Shown here: piece by piece, positions 43,986 to 56,829 of the stretch | Layout of the letters: the number at the start of each line of letters is the position of its first letter | Numbering within the stretch: position 1 is the stretch's first letter | Assembly: GCF_000763315.1 (NCBI RefSeq) | Contig: NZ_JPST01000005.1 | Coordinates: 124,001 to 188,000, forward strand | From: Thermoactinomyces daqus | GTDB taxonomy: Bacteria > Bacillota > Bacilli > Thermoactinomycetales > Thermoactinomycetaceae | Length of the DNA stretch: 64,000 nt | Direction of reading: 5' to 3' | Program-made: the position numbers and the translations under genes | Notes under the pieces: generated by a model | Database searches by the model: none | What the model saw: the letters and a program-made list of their open reading frames with translations, nothing else | Told to the model about the DNA's origin: nothing

Positions 43986-44108
43986 TCAAAAATCGATATC
44001 AATCTCGACACCATCATCAGGCAATTCCCATTTCAGCCCGCCTATTTCGCACTCCAATTCACCGTCTTGCGGCTCGATATTCAATTCAATCGGATCCCAT
44101 TCTTTCAT
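43986..44108 (-). CDS. 40-residue acidic protein
   Basis: Not recognised. It starts MKEWDPIELNIEPQDGELEC and ends LPDDGVEIDIDF, with alternating hydrophobic and acidic residues consistent with a small beta-structure. The ATG follows AGAAGGTGAAGAG, and a clear terminator stands downstream on the same strand, so it has its own transcription unit. The coding character, ribosome site and terminator together make it a likely real gene. Confidence 0.6.
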   Translation of the reverse strand: MKEWDPIELNIEPQDGELECEIGGLKWELPDDGVEIDIDF

Positions 44109-44139
44109 CTCTTCACCTTCTTTCTGTTTTTAATCCGGC

Positions 44140-44383
44140 TCATATGGGATTTACCAACCGTTTGTGAAAATAATAATTTCAATTATATATTTATTTCTTC
44201 GATTACAACTTTATTTCCCTCCCGCAGCCGCACCGATTGCCGCCGAGTTATAAATAAATTAAATATTTAGACACAACTGGTTGGTGAAATCTCACCCGTA
44301 TTTGGATGAGATGGCTGCCAAACATCCTGACCCTATCTATTGTGACGAAACAAATGCCCGAAAAGTTTCACCGGAACTACTTG
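44140..44383. other. Intergenic region upstream of the acidic-protein gene
   Basis: AT-rich between 44150 and 44270; probably holds the acidic-protein promoter. No terminator for the convergent or upstream YihY-type gene was clear. Confidence 0.35.
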
Positions 44384-45232
44384 TCAATATACTTTCTCCC
44401 CCGTTTCCGTCACGGCTCTCCCCAACTTCACCTGATACCAGGTCGCATTGATCAATCCCCCCAGGACAAGCACGACTGCCGACAGGTAAAACCAGCCGAC
44501 CAAAACGATGATCGCTCCTAAATTCCCATAGATATGGGAATAATTTTGATTGATCGAAACATAAAACGAAAAACCGTACGAACTGATCTGCCAGCCGAGG
44601 GTTGCAAAAACAGCACCGGGCAATGCCTGCCTGAAGGAGACGCGAATGTGCGGGGCCCACTTGTAAAGATTCCAAAAGACGGAAAATAAAACGAGCGTAC
44701 TTAACAGCCAGCGAACCCAAACCCAAAACTCCAAAAACCATTTCTCCACCCCGAACAAGCTGAAGACGAATTCCCCCAATATCTTCCCGAAAATCGGCAG
44801 GGTCAAGGAGACGATCAGGGCGACGAGCAGGCTGAACATCAGAAAAAAACCGATGATAAACTCACTCCAAAAAGTCCGTTCGACATGAACGCGATAAGCG
44901 TTGTCCAGAATCCGGATGATCGACCGGAAGGCAACTGAAGCGAGATAGATCGTCACAATCAAACTGACGGAAAAAATGCCACTGTTTTGCTGATCCAGAA
45001 TACTGGTCAAATTGGAAGCAATGAGTTGGTAAGTGCCGGCCGGAGCATACGGTTTGATCATTCCGAGAATATTGTCGGACCGGAACGGAAGAAAGCCGAG
45101 CATCGTGACCGCCAGCAGCAAAAAGGGAAACAGGGACATCAGGAAGTAATATGCTAATTGGGCAGCCAAATCAAAAATGCCGTCTTCCCAAATTCTTTTC
45201 CGCAAAATCTTTAAAAATAAAATAAACAACAT
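44384..45232 (-). CDS. YihY/RbnN-family membrane protein
   Basis: A 282-residue polytopic membrane protein of the family once mis-annotated as ribonuclease BN. Characteristic: N-terminal DLAAQLAYYFLMSLFPFLLL, ILDNAYRVHVERTFW, and FRQALPGAVFATLGWQISSYG followed by the YSHIYGNLGAIIVLVGWFYLS helix. Function unknown; a role in wall or envelope homeostasis is suspected. ATG at 45232 after GGGAGGAATC is preferred to a TTG four codons upstream. Confidence 0.9.
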   Translation of the reverse strand: MLFILFLKILRKRIWEDGIFDLAAQLAYYFLMSLFPFLLLAVTMLGFLPFRSDNILGMIKPYAPAGTYQLIASNLTSILDQQNSGIFSVSLIVTIYLASVAFRSIIRILDNAYRVHVERTFWSEFIIGFFLMFSLLVALIVSLTLPIFGKILGEFVFSLFGVEKWFLEFWVWVRWLLSTLVLFSVFWNLYKWAPHIRVSFRQALPGAVFATLGWQISSYGFSFYVSINQNYSHIYGNLGAIIVLVGWFYLSAVVLVLGGLINATWYQVKLGRAVTETGEKVY

Positions 45233-45407
45233 GATTCCTCCCAATATGGATAAACAAGCTCTATCTATCTTTTTAACCTATTTTTTCAGCAAACATAACG
45301 GATTGTAAAAGATGTTCGCCACGAGGCTGTTAAAAAAACGACCAGATCACCAGTATATTTAAGAAAATTAAAAAATACACATTCCCAATTTTTTTAAAAA
45401 GGTGTAA

Positions 45408-45413
45408 TATAAT
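45408..45413 (+). promoter_or_regulatory. -10 element of the pheromone cassette promoter
   Basis: A perfect TATAAT about 28 bases before the regulator ATG, in a strongly AT-rich context. The -35 is poorly conserved, which fits a promoter needing an activator, possibly autoregulated by the cassette's own receptor. Confidence 0.5.
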
Positions 45414-45441
45414 AATAATCAGGTTAAGAGAGGTGACCGGG

Positions 45442-46773
45442 ATGAAGACCTTAGCTTTGCACGAAATCGGCGAAGTGATCCGGAAGGTGAGAAAAGACCG
45501 CGGGCTCAGGCTGGAGGACTTGGCCGACGAAAATATCTCCCCGGCGACGGTCAGCAATATCGAACGCGGAGTCGCACATGTGAGTCCCGAGAAAATTTCA
45601 TATCTGCTGGAAAAATTGGATCTTCCAATGCATAAACTTCCGGAAATGCTGGTACAGGAGCAGGAAGAATTAAAAAAAGTAAAATTTAAACTTCTCACCA
45701 TCGCCACTCTGCGAAAAACAGGATTTATCGACGAAGCGCTCGACCTTTTGGAAGAACTCAACTTGGAAGAAAGCCATCCATATATTGCCCACGCCTACTA
45801 TTTTAAAGCTAAATGTTACATGGGTAAACGAAAATGGAAGCAAGCCGAACGCGCTCTATATAACGCACTTCGCATCTCACAGCAAAATCCGTACAAAGAA
45901 AACAACATGGAAGCGGCCAGCTACCTTCTTTTGGGCTTGATCAGCTATTACCGCAATGATATTGAACAAGCCCTGGAATTCACCAACAACGGAATCGAGG
46001 CATTTGTGGAAGACGGTGAAAACCGGCATATCAAAGCCCTTTTATACCGCAACAAAGGGGTTTACCTGCAACGAACCGGACGCATCACCGAAGGAATTCA
46101 GCTGGTTCATGAAATATGGGAGCAAATCCCGTTAATGGACGATATCGGAACTGCGCTCGGCTTTTATTGGCTGAGGTCCGAGTTTTCCAGACTGTCCGGT
46201 CTCTTGGATGAAGCGATCGAAATTGCCACGGAAGGAATCGAAATCTCGCGCCGCAACAAACAATACGACAGCATGTGCGATCTTTGGACCGTTCTGGGCA
46301 GTGTATACACAGCGAAAAAGGAATGGGATCTCGCGGAAACCTCCTTCAAAATGGCCCTGAAACTCGAAGGAAAATTCCCTGAAGACCAACGCCTGACCAC
46401 CGTATATACCCGGCTCGGCATTCTCTACATGAAGCAGGGAAGAAACGAAAATGCGTACGGCGCTTTGGAAAAGGCAATCAAATATGCAGAAAAGTTCAAC
46501 GATACTTCCCGGCTCAGCACCAGCCTCATCATGATGGGCGATTTGTGTCAAATTATCGACAAAACGGACGAAGCGATCTCGCACTATCAAAAAGCCCTGG
46601 AAATCGCGCAAAAACAGGGATACAAAGAGAAAGAATTTAAAGCCTGGTTCAGCCTGGCCCGCTGTTTTGACGGAAAAGACGAGCAGGAATTTCAGAATTG
46701 CATGCGAAATATGTATAATGTAAAGAAAGAGTTTAATAGAAAGGAGGTAGAATTCCTTGAGGAAAGCATCTAA
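45442..46773 (+). CDS. HTH-TPR quorum-sensing receptor (RRNPP type), second copy
   Basis: A regulator of 443 residues from the ATG at 45442, which follows AGAGAGGTG. Residues 5-60 form an XRE helix-turn-helix (IGEVIRKVRKDRGLRLEDLA, ATVSNIERG). The rest is a chain of TPR repeats (AHAYYFKAKCYMGKRKWKQA, DLWTVLGSVYTAKKEWDLAE, YTRLGILYMKQGRNENAYGA, SLIMMGDLCQIIDKTDEAIS). The plan is that of PlcR/NprR, whose TPR domain binds an imported heptapeptide. The end of the gene contains the ribosome site and start of the pheromone precursor, so receptor and signal are translationally coupled. Confidence 0.9.
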   Translation: MKTLALHEIGEVIRKVRKDRGLRLEDLADENISPATVSNIERGVAHVSPEKISYLLEKLDLPMHKLPEMLVQEQEELKKVKFKLLTIATLRKTGFIDEALDLLEELNLEESHPYIAHAYYFKAKCYMGKRKWKQAERALYNALRISQQNPYKENNMEAASYLLLGLISYYRNDIEQALEFTNNGIEAFVEDGENRHIKALLYRNKGVYLQRTGRITEGIQLVHEIWEQIPLMDDIGTALGFYWLRSEFSRLSGLLDEAIEIATEGIEISRRNKQYDSMCDLWTVLGSVYTAKKEWDLAETSFKMALKLEGKFPEDQRLTTVYTRLGILYMKQGRNENAYGALEKAIKYAEKFNDTSRLSTSLIMMGDLCQIIDKTDEAISHYQKALEIAQKQGYKEKEFKAWFSLARCFDGKDEQEFQNCMRNMYNVKKEFNRKEVEFLEESI

Positions 46774-46960
46774 ATTTATTTCCATTTTGGTTGTTTCCTC
46801 CTTTGCGCTGGTTTCAGCTTTTACCCTCCTCTTTCACGTGCAAAAACATTCTCTCCAAATGGCAAGCAACAGCGAACCGGGCGGACTGAGCATCCATATC
46901 ACCAACAGTGAACCAGGCGGATTGGCCCCTGATGGAAACAGCGAACCAGGCGGTCTCTAA
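46757..46960 (+). CDS. Secreted pheromone precursor with three NSEPGGL repeats
   Basis: A 67-residue precursor starting at TTG 46757, eight bases after AAGGAGGT at 46741-46748, overlapping the receptor gene by 17 bases. Residues 1-28 form a signal peptide (KFISILVVSSFALVSAFTLL). The mature region carries NSEPGGL three times, at residues 38-44, 50-56 and 61-67; the last ends the protein. The three heptads differ at DNA level only at synonymous positions. The expected path is secretion, cleavage to the heptapeptide, re-import by an oligopeptide transporter and binding to the TPR receptor. The repeat-bearing precursor is unusual for this class. Confidence 0.85.
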   Translation: MRKASKFISILVVSSFALVSAFTLLFHVQKHSLQMASNSEPGGLSIHITNSEPGGLAPDGNSEPGGL

Positions 46961-46965
46961 TACCG

Positions 46966-47015
46966 GGAGCCGGGCGACCCATTTGCAAACATGGGGGACC
47001 CGGCTCCTTTGTTTT
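46966..47015 (+). terminator. Terminator of the pheromone cassette
   Basis: 9-bp perfect stem GGAGCCGGG / CCCGGCTCC followed by TTTGTTTTG, five bases past the precursor stop. Confidence 0.85.
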
Positions 47016-47027
47016 GACCGGGCTGGT

Positions 47028-47055
47028 TTTGTAAAAGGATGACATATGTTATACT
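47028..47055 (+). promoter_or_regulatory. Predicted promoter of the DAP operon
   Basis: TTTTGT, 17-base spacer and TATACT at 47050-47055 with an extended -10 TG; the leader to dapH is about 75 bases. Confidence 0.45.
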
Positions 47056-47134
47056 TTACTGTGTTGAAATCTGTTTGTATCCGCGAATTTCAAGGGATTC
47101 CTTTTTTAATACCCGCAGAAAGGATGCCGAAAGT

Positions 47135-47845
47135 ATGAAAGAAATGGACGCACACCAGATCATTGAGTTTATTCAAAAAAGCGAAAAGAAAACCCCGGTC
47201 AAAGTACATATCAAAGGGGATTTGAACAGCCTGAAATTTGATAGTGACATAAAAACCTTTATTAACGGCAACGTTGGCGTTTTGTTTGGTGACTGGAAAG
47301 CGATCGCTCCCGTCCTGAACGAAAACAAGGATAAAATCGAAGACTATGTGGTGGAAAATGACCGCCGCCATTCTGCGATCCCGTTGCTTGACCTGAAGCA
47401 GATTGAAGCGCGGATCGAGCCGGGGGCAATTATTCGCGACCAGGTGGAAATCGGAAAAAATGCCGTCATCATGATGGGAGCCGTCATCAATATCGGGGCC
47501 GTCATCGGTGAAGGCACCATGATCGATATGAACGTTGTCGTCGGCGGACGCGGCACAATCGGGAAAAATTGCCACATCGGGGCCGGCGCAGTCATTGCCG
47601 GCGTCATCGAGCCGCCATCCGCGACACCTGTTGTCATCGAGGACGATGTTGTAATCGGCGCCAATGCCGTCATCCTGGAAGGGGTTCGCGTTGGCAAAGG
47701 CTCGGTCGTTGCTGCGGGCGCCGTTGTCACCAAAGATGTTCCGCCCAACACCGTTGTTGCCGGAACTCCGGCCCGCGTGATTAAAGAGATCGACAGCCAG
47801 ACCCGATCGAAAACAGAGGTTATTCAAGCATTGCGCGAGCTTTAA
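47135..47845 (+). CDS. dapH: Tetrahydrodipicolinate N-acetyltransferase
   Basis: First enzyme of the acetylated branch of lysine/diaminopimelate synthesis, transferring acetyl to tetrahydrodipicolinate. The 236 residues start [20 protein letters not shown], as in Bacillus DapH. From residue 85 on runs a left-handed beta helix of hexapeptide repeats ([40 protein letters not shown]). ATG at 47135 follows AAAGGATG; an upstream start has no site. Two further pathway genes follow. Confidence 0.95.
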   Translation: MKEMDAHQIIEFIQKSEKKTPVKVHIKGDLNSLKFDSDIKTFINGNVGVLFGDWKAIAPVLNENKDKIEDYVVENDRRHSAIPLLDLKQIEARIEPGAIIRDQVEIGKNAVIMMGAVINIGAVIGEGTMIDMNVVVGGRGTIGKNCHIGAGAVIAGVIEPPSATPVVIEDDVVIGANAVILEGVRVGKGSVVAAGAVVTKDVPPNTVVAGTPARVIKEIDSQTRSKTEVIQALREL

Positions 47846-47916
47846 TCGGCCCGCTACCCTATCAGAAGAAATTTGGCCCTCCGGGGCCTCATTTTATATC
47901 AAAAGGAGAAGGCAAC

Positions 47917-49125
47917 ATGACGACGAACTGGCAAGAACTCGACCAAACCTATATCATGCCGACTGTACAGCGTCTGCCGATCGCCATTGAAAAAGCGGAA
48001 AACAACTATCTTTATGATACAGCGGGAAACCGCTATCTCGACCTGTTCACCGGCTTGGCCGTCAACATCCTCGGTCACGCGCATCCCCGTCTGATGAAGG
48101 CATTGGAGGAACAAGGACACCGCTTTCTCCACATTTCCAATATCTTCTTGAATCCGCCGGCCATCCGTTTGGCGCTGCGGCTGGTAAAGCACACTTTCGG
48201 GAAAGGGAAGGTTTATTTCGGCGGTTCCGGGGCAGAAGCGACCGAAGCGGCCATCAAGCTGATTCACAAATGGGCCCGGCGGGAACAAAACGGCAAAGAA
48301 GGCATCGTCGTGCTGAAAAACAGCTTTCACGGGCGAACGCTCGGTGCACTGCGCTTGACCCGGCAACCGGGTGTATACCAGGATTACCCGCAACCAGCTT
48401 TTCCCGTTTATGAGGTGGAAATGAATAATATTGCCGAACTGCGGGAAGTTTGCAGGCAGAACCGGCCGGCCGCCATCCTGGTGGAACCGATTCTCGGTGC
48501 TGGTGGCGTCGTATCGCTTTCCGAATCGTTCCTACGCGCGATTGATGATCTGTGTGCCGAAGAGGAAATGCTCTTTTGCGTGGATGAGATTCAAACGGGA
48601 ATGGGACGCACCGGTACCTTATTCGCGTATCAGCAATTTGATTTAACTCCTGACGTCATCTTGTTCGCCAAAGGGATCGGCGGCGGACTTCCACTCGGCG
48701 GCATCATCGCGGGCGAAAGGGCAGCCGATGTATTTAAACCAGGCGACCACGGAACCACATTCGCTCCTTCTCCGCTATCCGCAGCCATGGGCAACGCCGT
48801 CCTCGATGTATTGTTGGAAGAAGGGGGATTGGAACAGGGCAAACAAAGGGCCGATTATCTGTGGAGACGATTGGAGGCTCTAAAAGAAAAATACCCGCAT
48901 CTGATCACGGGTATGGACGGGCGGGGCATGATGATCGGCATCCGTACCTCCCTGTCTGCCGAGAATGTGATACGGTTGCAAAAAGAACTGCTCACGGACG
49001 GAATTTTGGTCAATGTGACGGCCAAAACCGTGATTCGCCTTCTCCCGCCGCTGACGCTGAAACGGGAGGAAACCGACTTCTTCATTCAGGCGCTGGAAAA
49101 ACGTATGCTGCAAATCGCCGATTAA
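47917..49125 (+). CDS. Class III aminotransferase in the DAP operon
   Basis: A PLP-dependent aminotransferase of 402 residues with ArgD-like sequence: [28 protein letters not shown], the PLP-phosphate region, [13 protein letters not shown] and the Schiff-base lysine in [13 protein letters not shown]. Between dapH and the deacetylase gene it most likely transaminates N-acetyl-2-amino-6-oxopimelate to N-acetyl-LL-DAP. In Bacillus subtilis the class I enzyme PatA does this. An acetylornithine role is also possible. AAAGGAGAAGGCAAC precedes the ATG. Confidence 0.85.
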   Translation: MTTNWQELDQTYIMPTVQRLPIAIEKAENNYLYDTAGNRYLDLFTGLAVNILGHAHPRLMKALEEQGHRFLHISNIFLNPPAIRLALRLVKHTFGKGKVYFGGSGAEATEAAIKLIHKWARREQNGKEGIVVLKNSFHGRTLGALRLTRQPGVYQDYPQPAFPVYEVEMNNIAELREVCRQNRPAAILVEPILGAGGVVSLSESFLRAIDDLCAEEEMLFCVDEIQTGMGRTGTLFAYQQFDLTPDVILFAKGIGGGLPLGGIIAGERAADVFKPGDHGTTFAPSPLSAAMGNAVLDVLLEEGGLEQGKQRADYLWRRLEALKEKYPHLITGMDGRGMMIGIRTSLSAENVIRLQKELLTDGILVNVTAKTVIRLLPPLTLKREETDFFIQALEKRMLQIAD

Positions 49126-49138
49126 AGGAGAAAGAGCA

Positions 49139-50281
49139 ATGACTGATCGTTTTATTGAACTGCGCAGACAATTGCATCAGATTCCCGAACCGGGATTTTG
49201 CGAGGTGAAAACGCAACAGTTCATCCTGGACTATCTCTCTTCCCTGCCCCCGCGCCTGCAAATCAAAACCTGGCGCACGGGAGTACTGGTGAGAATCCCC
49301 GGACAGAATCCAAAACGCTGTATCGGCTACCGAGCGGATATGGACGGACTTCCCATCACCGAACAAACCAGTTACCCGTTCCGTTCCAAACATGAAGGTT
49401 ACATGCATGCATGCGGACACGACATGCACATGGCCATCGCCCTGGGGTTGATCACCCATTTCTGTGAACATCCGGTCGATGATGATCTCCTGTTCATCTT
49501 CCAGCCGGCGGAAGAAGGTCCGGGAGGCGCTTTTCCCATGCTGAAAAGCAAAGAGTTTTCCGATTGGAAGCCCGACCTCATCCTGGCGCTGCACATCGCC
49601 CCGGAATATCCGGTGGGTACAATTGCCACCCGTCCGGGAATCCTTTTTGCCAACACGTCTGAGCTGTTCATCGATCTGTGCGGCACCAGCGGTCACGCAG
49701 CCCGACCCCATCTGGCCAATGACATGGCGGTCGCTGCCGCGGAACTCACACTGCAATTGCAAACGATCGTCTCGCGCAATCTGAATCCGCTTGATGCCGG
49801 AGTGGTCACCATCGGAAAGATCGAAGCCGGAACCAAGCAGAATATCATCGCCGGACACGCCCGCCTGGAAGGGACGATTCGCACGTTGTCAACCGAAGCG
49901 ATGGAAACGGTAAAACAGCGAATTCAGGCGCTGGTTCGCGGGATCGAAACCGGATTTGACTGCAAGGCCACTATCGACTGTGGGGCCAACTACTGCCAGG
50001 TGTACAACCATCCGGAACTGACCCAATCGTTTTTGCAATGGGCGCAAAATCACACCCGCTTCCATGTGGTCGAATGCAGCGAAACAATGGCCGGAGAAGA
50101 TTTTGGCTATTTTTTGCAGGAGATTCCCGGTTTCATGTTCTGGCTTGGAGTTGAAACCCCCTACGGTCTGCACCATCCGCAAATCGAACCGGATGAACGG
50201 GCAATCGCCGTGGCCATCGAGACTGTATCCGGCTATTTGAAACATTTATCTCAAAACGACAAAGCATTTCCAGCGGGATGA
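49139..50281 (+). CDS. N-acetyl-diaminopimelate deacetylase (M20 family)
   Basis: Removes the acetyl group from N-acetyl-LL-DAP, the last step of the acetylase branch to DAP. The 380 residues have metal ligands of M20 peptidases: [29 protein letters not shown] and [11 protein letters not shown], with the dimerisation domain in between. It resembles Bacillus YkuR. Thirteen bases separate it from the aminotransferase gene, with AAAGGAGAAAGAGCA before the ATG. Confidence 0.92.
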   Translation: MTDRFIELRRQLHQIPEPGFCEVKTQQFILDYLSSLPPRLQIKTWRTGVLVRIPGQNPKRCIGYRADMDGLPITEQTSYPFRSKHEGYMHACGHDMHMAIALGLITHFCEHPVDDDLLFIFQPAEEGPGGAFPMLKSKEFSDWKPDLILALHIAPEYPVGTIATRPGILFANTSELFIDLCGTSGHAARPHLANDMAVAAAELTLQLQTIVSRNLNPLDAGVVTIGKIEAGTKQNIIAGHARLEGTIRTLSTEAMETVKQRIQALVRGIETGFDCKATIDCGANYCQVYNHPELTQSFLQWAQNHTRFHVVECSETMAGEDFGYFLQEIPGFMFWLGVETPYGLHHPQIEPDERAIAVAIETVSGYLKHLSQNDKAFPAG

Positions 50282-50297
50282 CCTCCCGCTTTTTTTC
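50272..50297. terminator. Terminator of the DAP operon
   Basis: 7-bp stem AGCGGGA / TCCCGCT overlapping the deacetylase stop, followed by seven Ts; also ends the convergent gene. Confidence 0.8.
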
Positions 50298-50298
50298 T

Positions 50299-51153
50299 TT
50301 ACTCCCGGACGAGCGGCAGGGTGATACAGCGAAATGCCCCGCCTCCTTTGGTTATTTCGGATATATCCACTTCTTCCACTTCATACCCTCTCCGCCTCAG
50401 CTCACGGTTCAGGCGACCGAATTGCGGCTGGCTCAAGACCACTTTATTTCCAATCGACAATACATTGGCAGCTAGTCGAAACTGTTCCTCTTCCGTCACC
50501 TGAATCAACTCCCGGACAGAAGAGAACATCGCCAGTGTTTCCTCTGAAAAAGCCGGGGGATAAACAATCGCTTCAGTCGGGGATAAAATGTTGAAAATAC
50601 AGTCAAGATGAAGATATTTTTTCTCCAATGGAATCCGGTGCCAAGTAAAATCAGGGAGGCGCTTTTCCAACTCATCAACCGCTTTTCTGTCCGTCCGGCC
50701 GCTCAGCCCGACCCAAACCTGATCACCGTCGACGAGGATATCTCCTCCCTCGACGGATCCGTGTCCGACCTCAATGTAAGGAAGGCGCCATTCTTTTAAC
50801 CGCCTGACCAGCTCCGTTTCTTCTCCCTGCCGCACTTCTTCTTTCATATTGGCCAGCAGAAGCTCTCTCCCCACCACGCAGGCAATATCCCTCGTATAAA
50901 CCTGGTCGGAATATTCTGGATACGAGTGCAGCAAAATCACCTCAACTCCATGCCTCTCCAGGGTTTGCACCACATTTTCAAATTGGTGTTTCGCTTTTTC
51001 GCGGTCAATCTCCCCAATATGGACCCGTTGTACCCGGTTAATCACTTCTGAAATGTGAAAGTAAACAGGTGGACACATCAACACGGTTTTAAGCTTTGAA
51101 TATTCGCTGTAACAGGAAAGCTCCAGATCCGTCAGTTCGCGCTTCAAGGTCAT
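50299..51153 (-). CDS. Amidinotransferase/dimethylargininase-family protein
   Basis: A 284-residue guanidino-modifying enzyme fold. Catalytic residues fit His in YLHLDCIFNIL and Cys near the C-terminus in ITKGGGAFRCITLPLVRE; earlier blocks include VYTRDIACVVGRELLLANM and VEGGDILVDGDQVWVGLSGR. The length matches dimethylarginine dimethylaminohydrolase or related YkgA-like proteins. It could act on dimethylarginine, arginine or agmatine; the neighbourhood does not decide. Confidence 0.87.
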   Translation of the reverse strand: MTLKRELTDLELSCYSEYSKLKTVLMCPPVYFHISEVINRVQRVHIGEIDREKAKHQFENVVQTLERHGVEVILLHSYPEYSDQVYTRDIACVVGRELLLANMKEEVRQGEETELVRRLKEWRLPYIEVGHGSVEGGDILVDGDQVWVGLSGRTDRKAVDELEKRLPDFTWHRIPLEKKYLHLDCIFNILSPTEAIVYPPAFSEETLAMFSSVRELIQVTEEEQFRLAANVLSIGNKVVLSQPQFGRLNRELRRRGYEVEEVDISEITKGGGAFRCITLPLVRE

Positions 51154-51281
51154 GTTTTTTCCGCCCTCCGTTTAAAAGGAACCTCATAAACCTTCGTTAA
51201 CATTTACCCTTATTATGCGCGAACAACCTTAAAAAAATGGAATCGCGAAGCCGTCCTGGTCAAAAAAAACCGATCCGCCCG

Positions 51282-51371
51282 CTAGAAAAAACGCGTTCCG
51301 ATCACCAATGCAAACATCAGCACCAAAATTCCCAGCAGAATAAAATAAAAATACTCGCCGATCCATTTCAT
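51282..51371 (-). CDS. 29-residue membrane peptide downstream of sufB
   Basis: Not recognised. It starts MKWIGEYFYFILLGILVLMF and ends IGTRFF, a single hydrophobic helix. The ATG is preceded by AGAGGAGGAATCAGG, as good a ribosome site as any in the window. It follows the sufB terminator on the same strand, so it is transcribed by read-through or from an unseen promoter. Confidence 0.6.
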   Translation of the reverse strand: MKWIGEYFYFILLGILVLMFALVIGTRFF

Positions 51372-51386
51372 CCTGATTCCTCCTCT

Positions 51387-51432
51387 GTTAAAAACGCAAA
51401 ACCGCCAAGCTGCCTCACTTGACGGTTTTGCG
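51387..51432 (-). terminator. Terminator of the suf operon
   Basis: 15-bp near-perfect stem CGCAAAACCGTCAAG / CTTGGCGGTTTTGCG followed on the minus strand by TTTTTAA. Confidence 0.9.
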
Positions 51433-51439
51433 GCAGAAT

Positions 51440-52870
<1,431 letters not shown>

Positions 52871-52885
52871 GGTTTTTTCCCCCTT

Positions 52886-55833
<2,948 letters not shown>

Positions 55834-55847
55834 CTTCAGCAACACCC

Positions 55848-56636
55848 TTACACCCTTTGGCCAACAGTTTCATCTTCGATGCCCAGCTCTTCCTTCACCC
55901 AGTCGTAACCTTCCGCTTCCAAACGCTCTGCCAGTTCCGGACCGCCGGATTTTACGATGCGGCCTTGCATGAAGACATGTACGTAATCGGGTTTAATGTA
56001 GTTCAACAGGCGCTGATAGTGGGTAATGATCAAAACACCCAAATCCGGGCTCAGCATGGAGTTGACCCCTTTGGCCACCACTTTGAGCGCATCGATGTCA
56101 AGTCCCGAGTCAATTTCATCGAGAATGGCAATTCGCGGTTGCAGCATCATCATCTGCAGAATTTCGTTCCGTTTTTTCTCCCCGCCGGAAAATCCTTCGT
56201 TCAAGTAGCGGGTGGCGAATTTTTCGTCCATCTCCAGCAGTTCCATCTTTTTATCCAATTCGCGGATGAACTTCATCAGGGAGATTTCATTCCCTTCCCC
56301 GCGTTTGGCATTGATCGCACTGCGCAAAAAGTCGGAGTTGGTCACACCGCTCACTTCAGCCGGATACTGCATGGCCAAAAACAAACCGGCCCGCGCGCGC
56401 TCATCCACTCCCATCTCCAACACATCCTGTCCGTCAAGCGTGACTTCCCCTTTGGTCACTTCATAACGCGGATGTCCCATCAGCGAAGATGCGAGCGTAC
56501 TTTTACCGGTTCCGTTCGGGCCCATGATGGCGTGCACTTCTCCGCCCTTTACTTCAAGATTGACCCCTTTCAAAATCTCTTGACCGTCTATGGATACGCA
56601 AAGATCTTTGATCGTCAGTTTTGGAGCTGTCGACAT
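55848..56636 (-). CDS. sufC: Fe-S assembly ATPase SufC
   Basis: ABC-type ATPase driving the SufBCD scaffold; soluble and not a transporter. In 262 residues: Walker A GPNGTGKST, the SufC signature FSGGEKKRNEILQMMML and Walker B IAILDEIDSGLDIDAL. First gene of sufCDSUB; AATGAGGAATGAG-type spacing and GGAGGAATGAGAAG precede the ATG. A promoter with a Fur-like palindrome lies 140-190 bases upstream. Confidence 0.97.
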   Translation of the reverse strand: MSTAPKLTIKDLCVSIDGQEILKGVNLEVKGGEVHAIMGPNGTGKSTLASSLMGHPRYEVTKGEVTLDGQDVLEMGVDERARAGLFLAMQYPAEVSGVTNSDFLRSAINAKRGEGNEISLMKFIRELDKKMELLEMDEKFATRYLNEGFSGGEKKRNEILQMMMLQPRIAILDEIDSGLDIDALKVVAKGVNSMLSPDLGVLIITHYQRLLNYIKPDYVHVFMQGRIVKSGGPELAERLEAEGYDWVKEELGIEDETVGQRV

Positions 56637-56771
56637 CTTCTCATTCCTCCATCAGTCTTTTCCTTTATCTCCTGAACACCATCCGGTTTTATTGGCGGAG
56701 GGAGATACGGGGAAAACCGGCAACTTGTCAGGTAATCCGGTCGCCGCTTCCACACAATTTGTTATTTAGAT

Positions 56772-56791
56772 TGATTATCATATGATTCTCA
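56772..56791 (-). promoter_or_regulatory. Fur/PerR-like operator of the suf operon
   Basis: The 20-base interrupted palindrome TGAGAATCATATGATAATCA (16 of 20 positions symmetric) resembles a Fur box. It lies directly downstream of the predicted -10, at about +1 to +18, where a bound repressor would block transcription. Confidence 0.5.
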
Positions 56792-56795
56792 TTAC

Positions 56796-56824
56796 ATTTT
56801 ACTGCACAACTTTTATCATATCAA
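56796..56824 (-). promoter_or_regulatory. Predicted sufC promoter
   Basis: Minus strand: TTGATA, exactly 17 bases, TAAAAT (56796-56801). The predicted leader is about 150 bases. Confidence 0.55.
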
Positions 56825-56829
56825 GTGAA

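Noticed and set aside
47090-47827. 245-codon minus-strand frame
   Set aside because: Antisense to the hexapeptide repeats of dapH; its repeated Asp/Asn/Gly pattern just mirrors those repeats.
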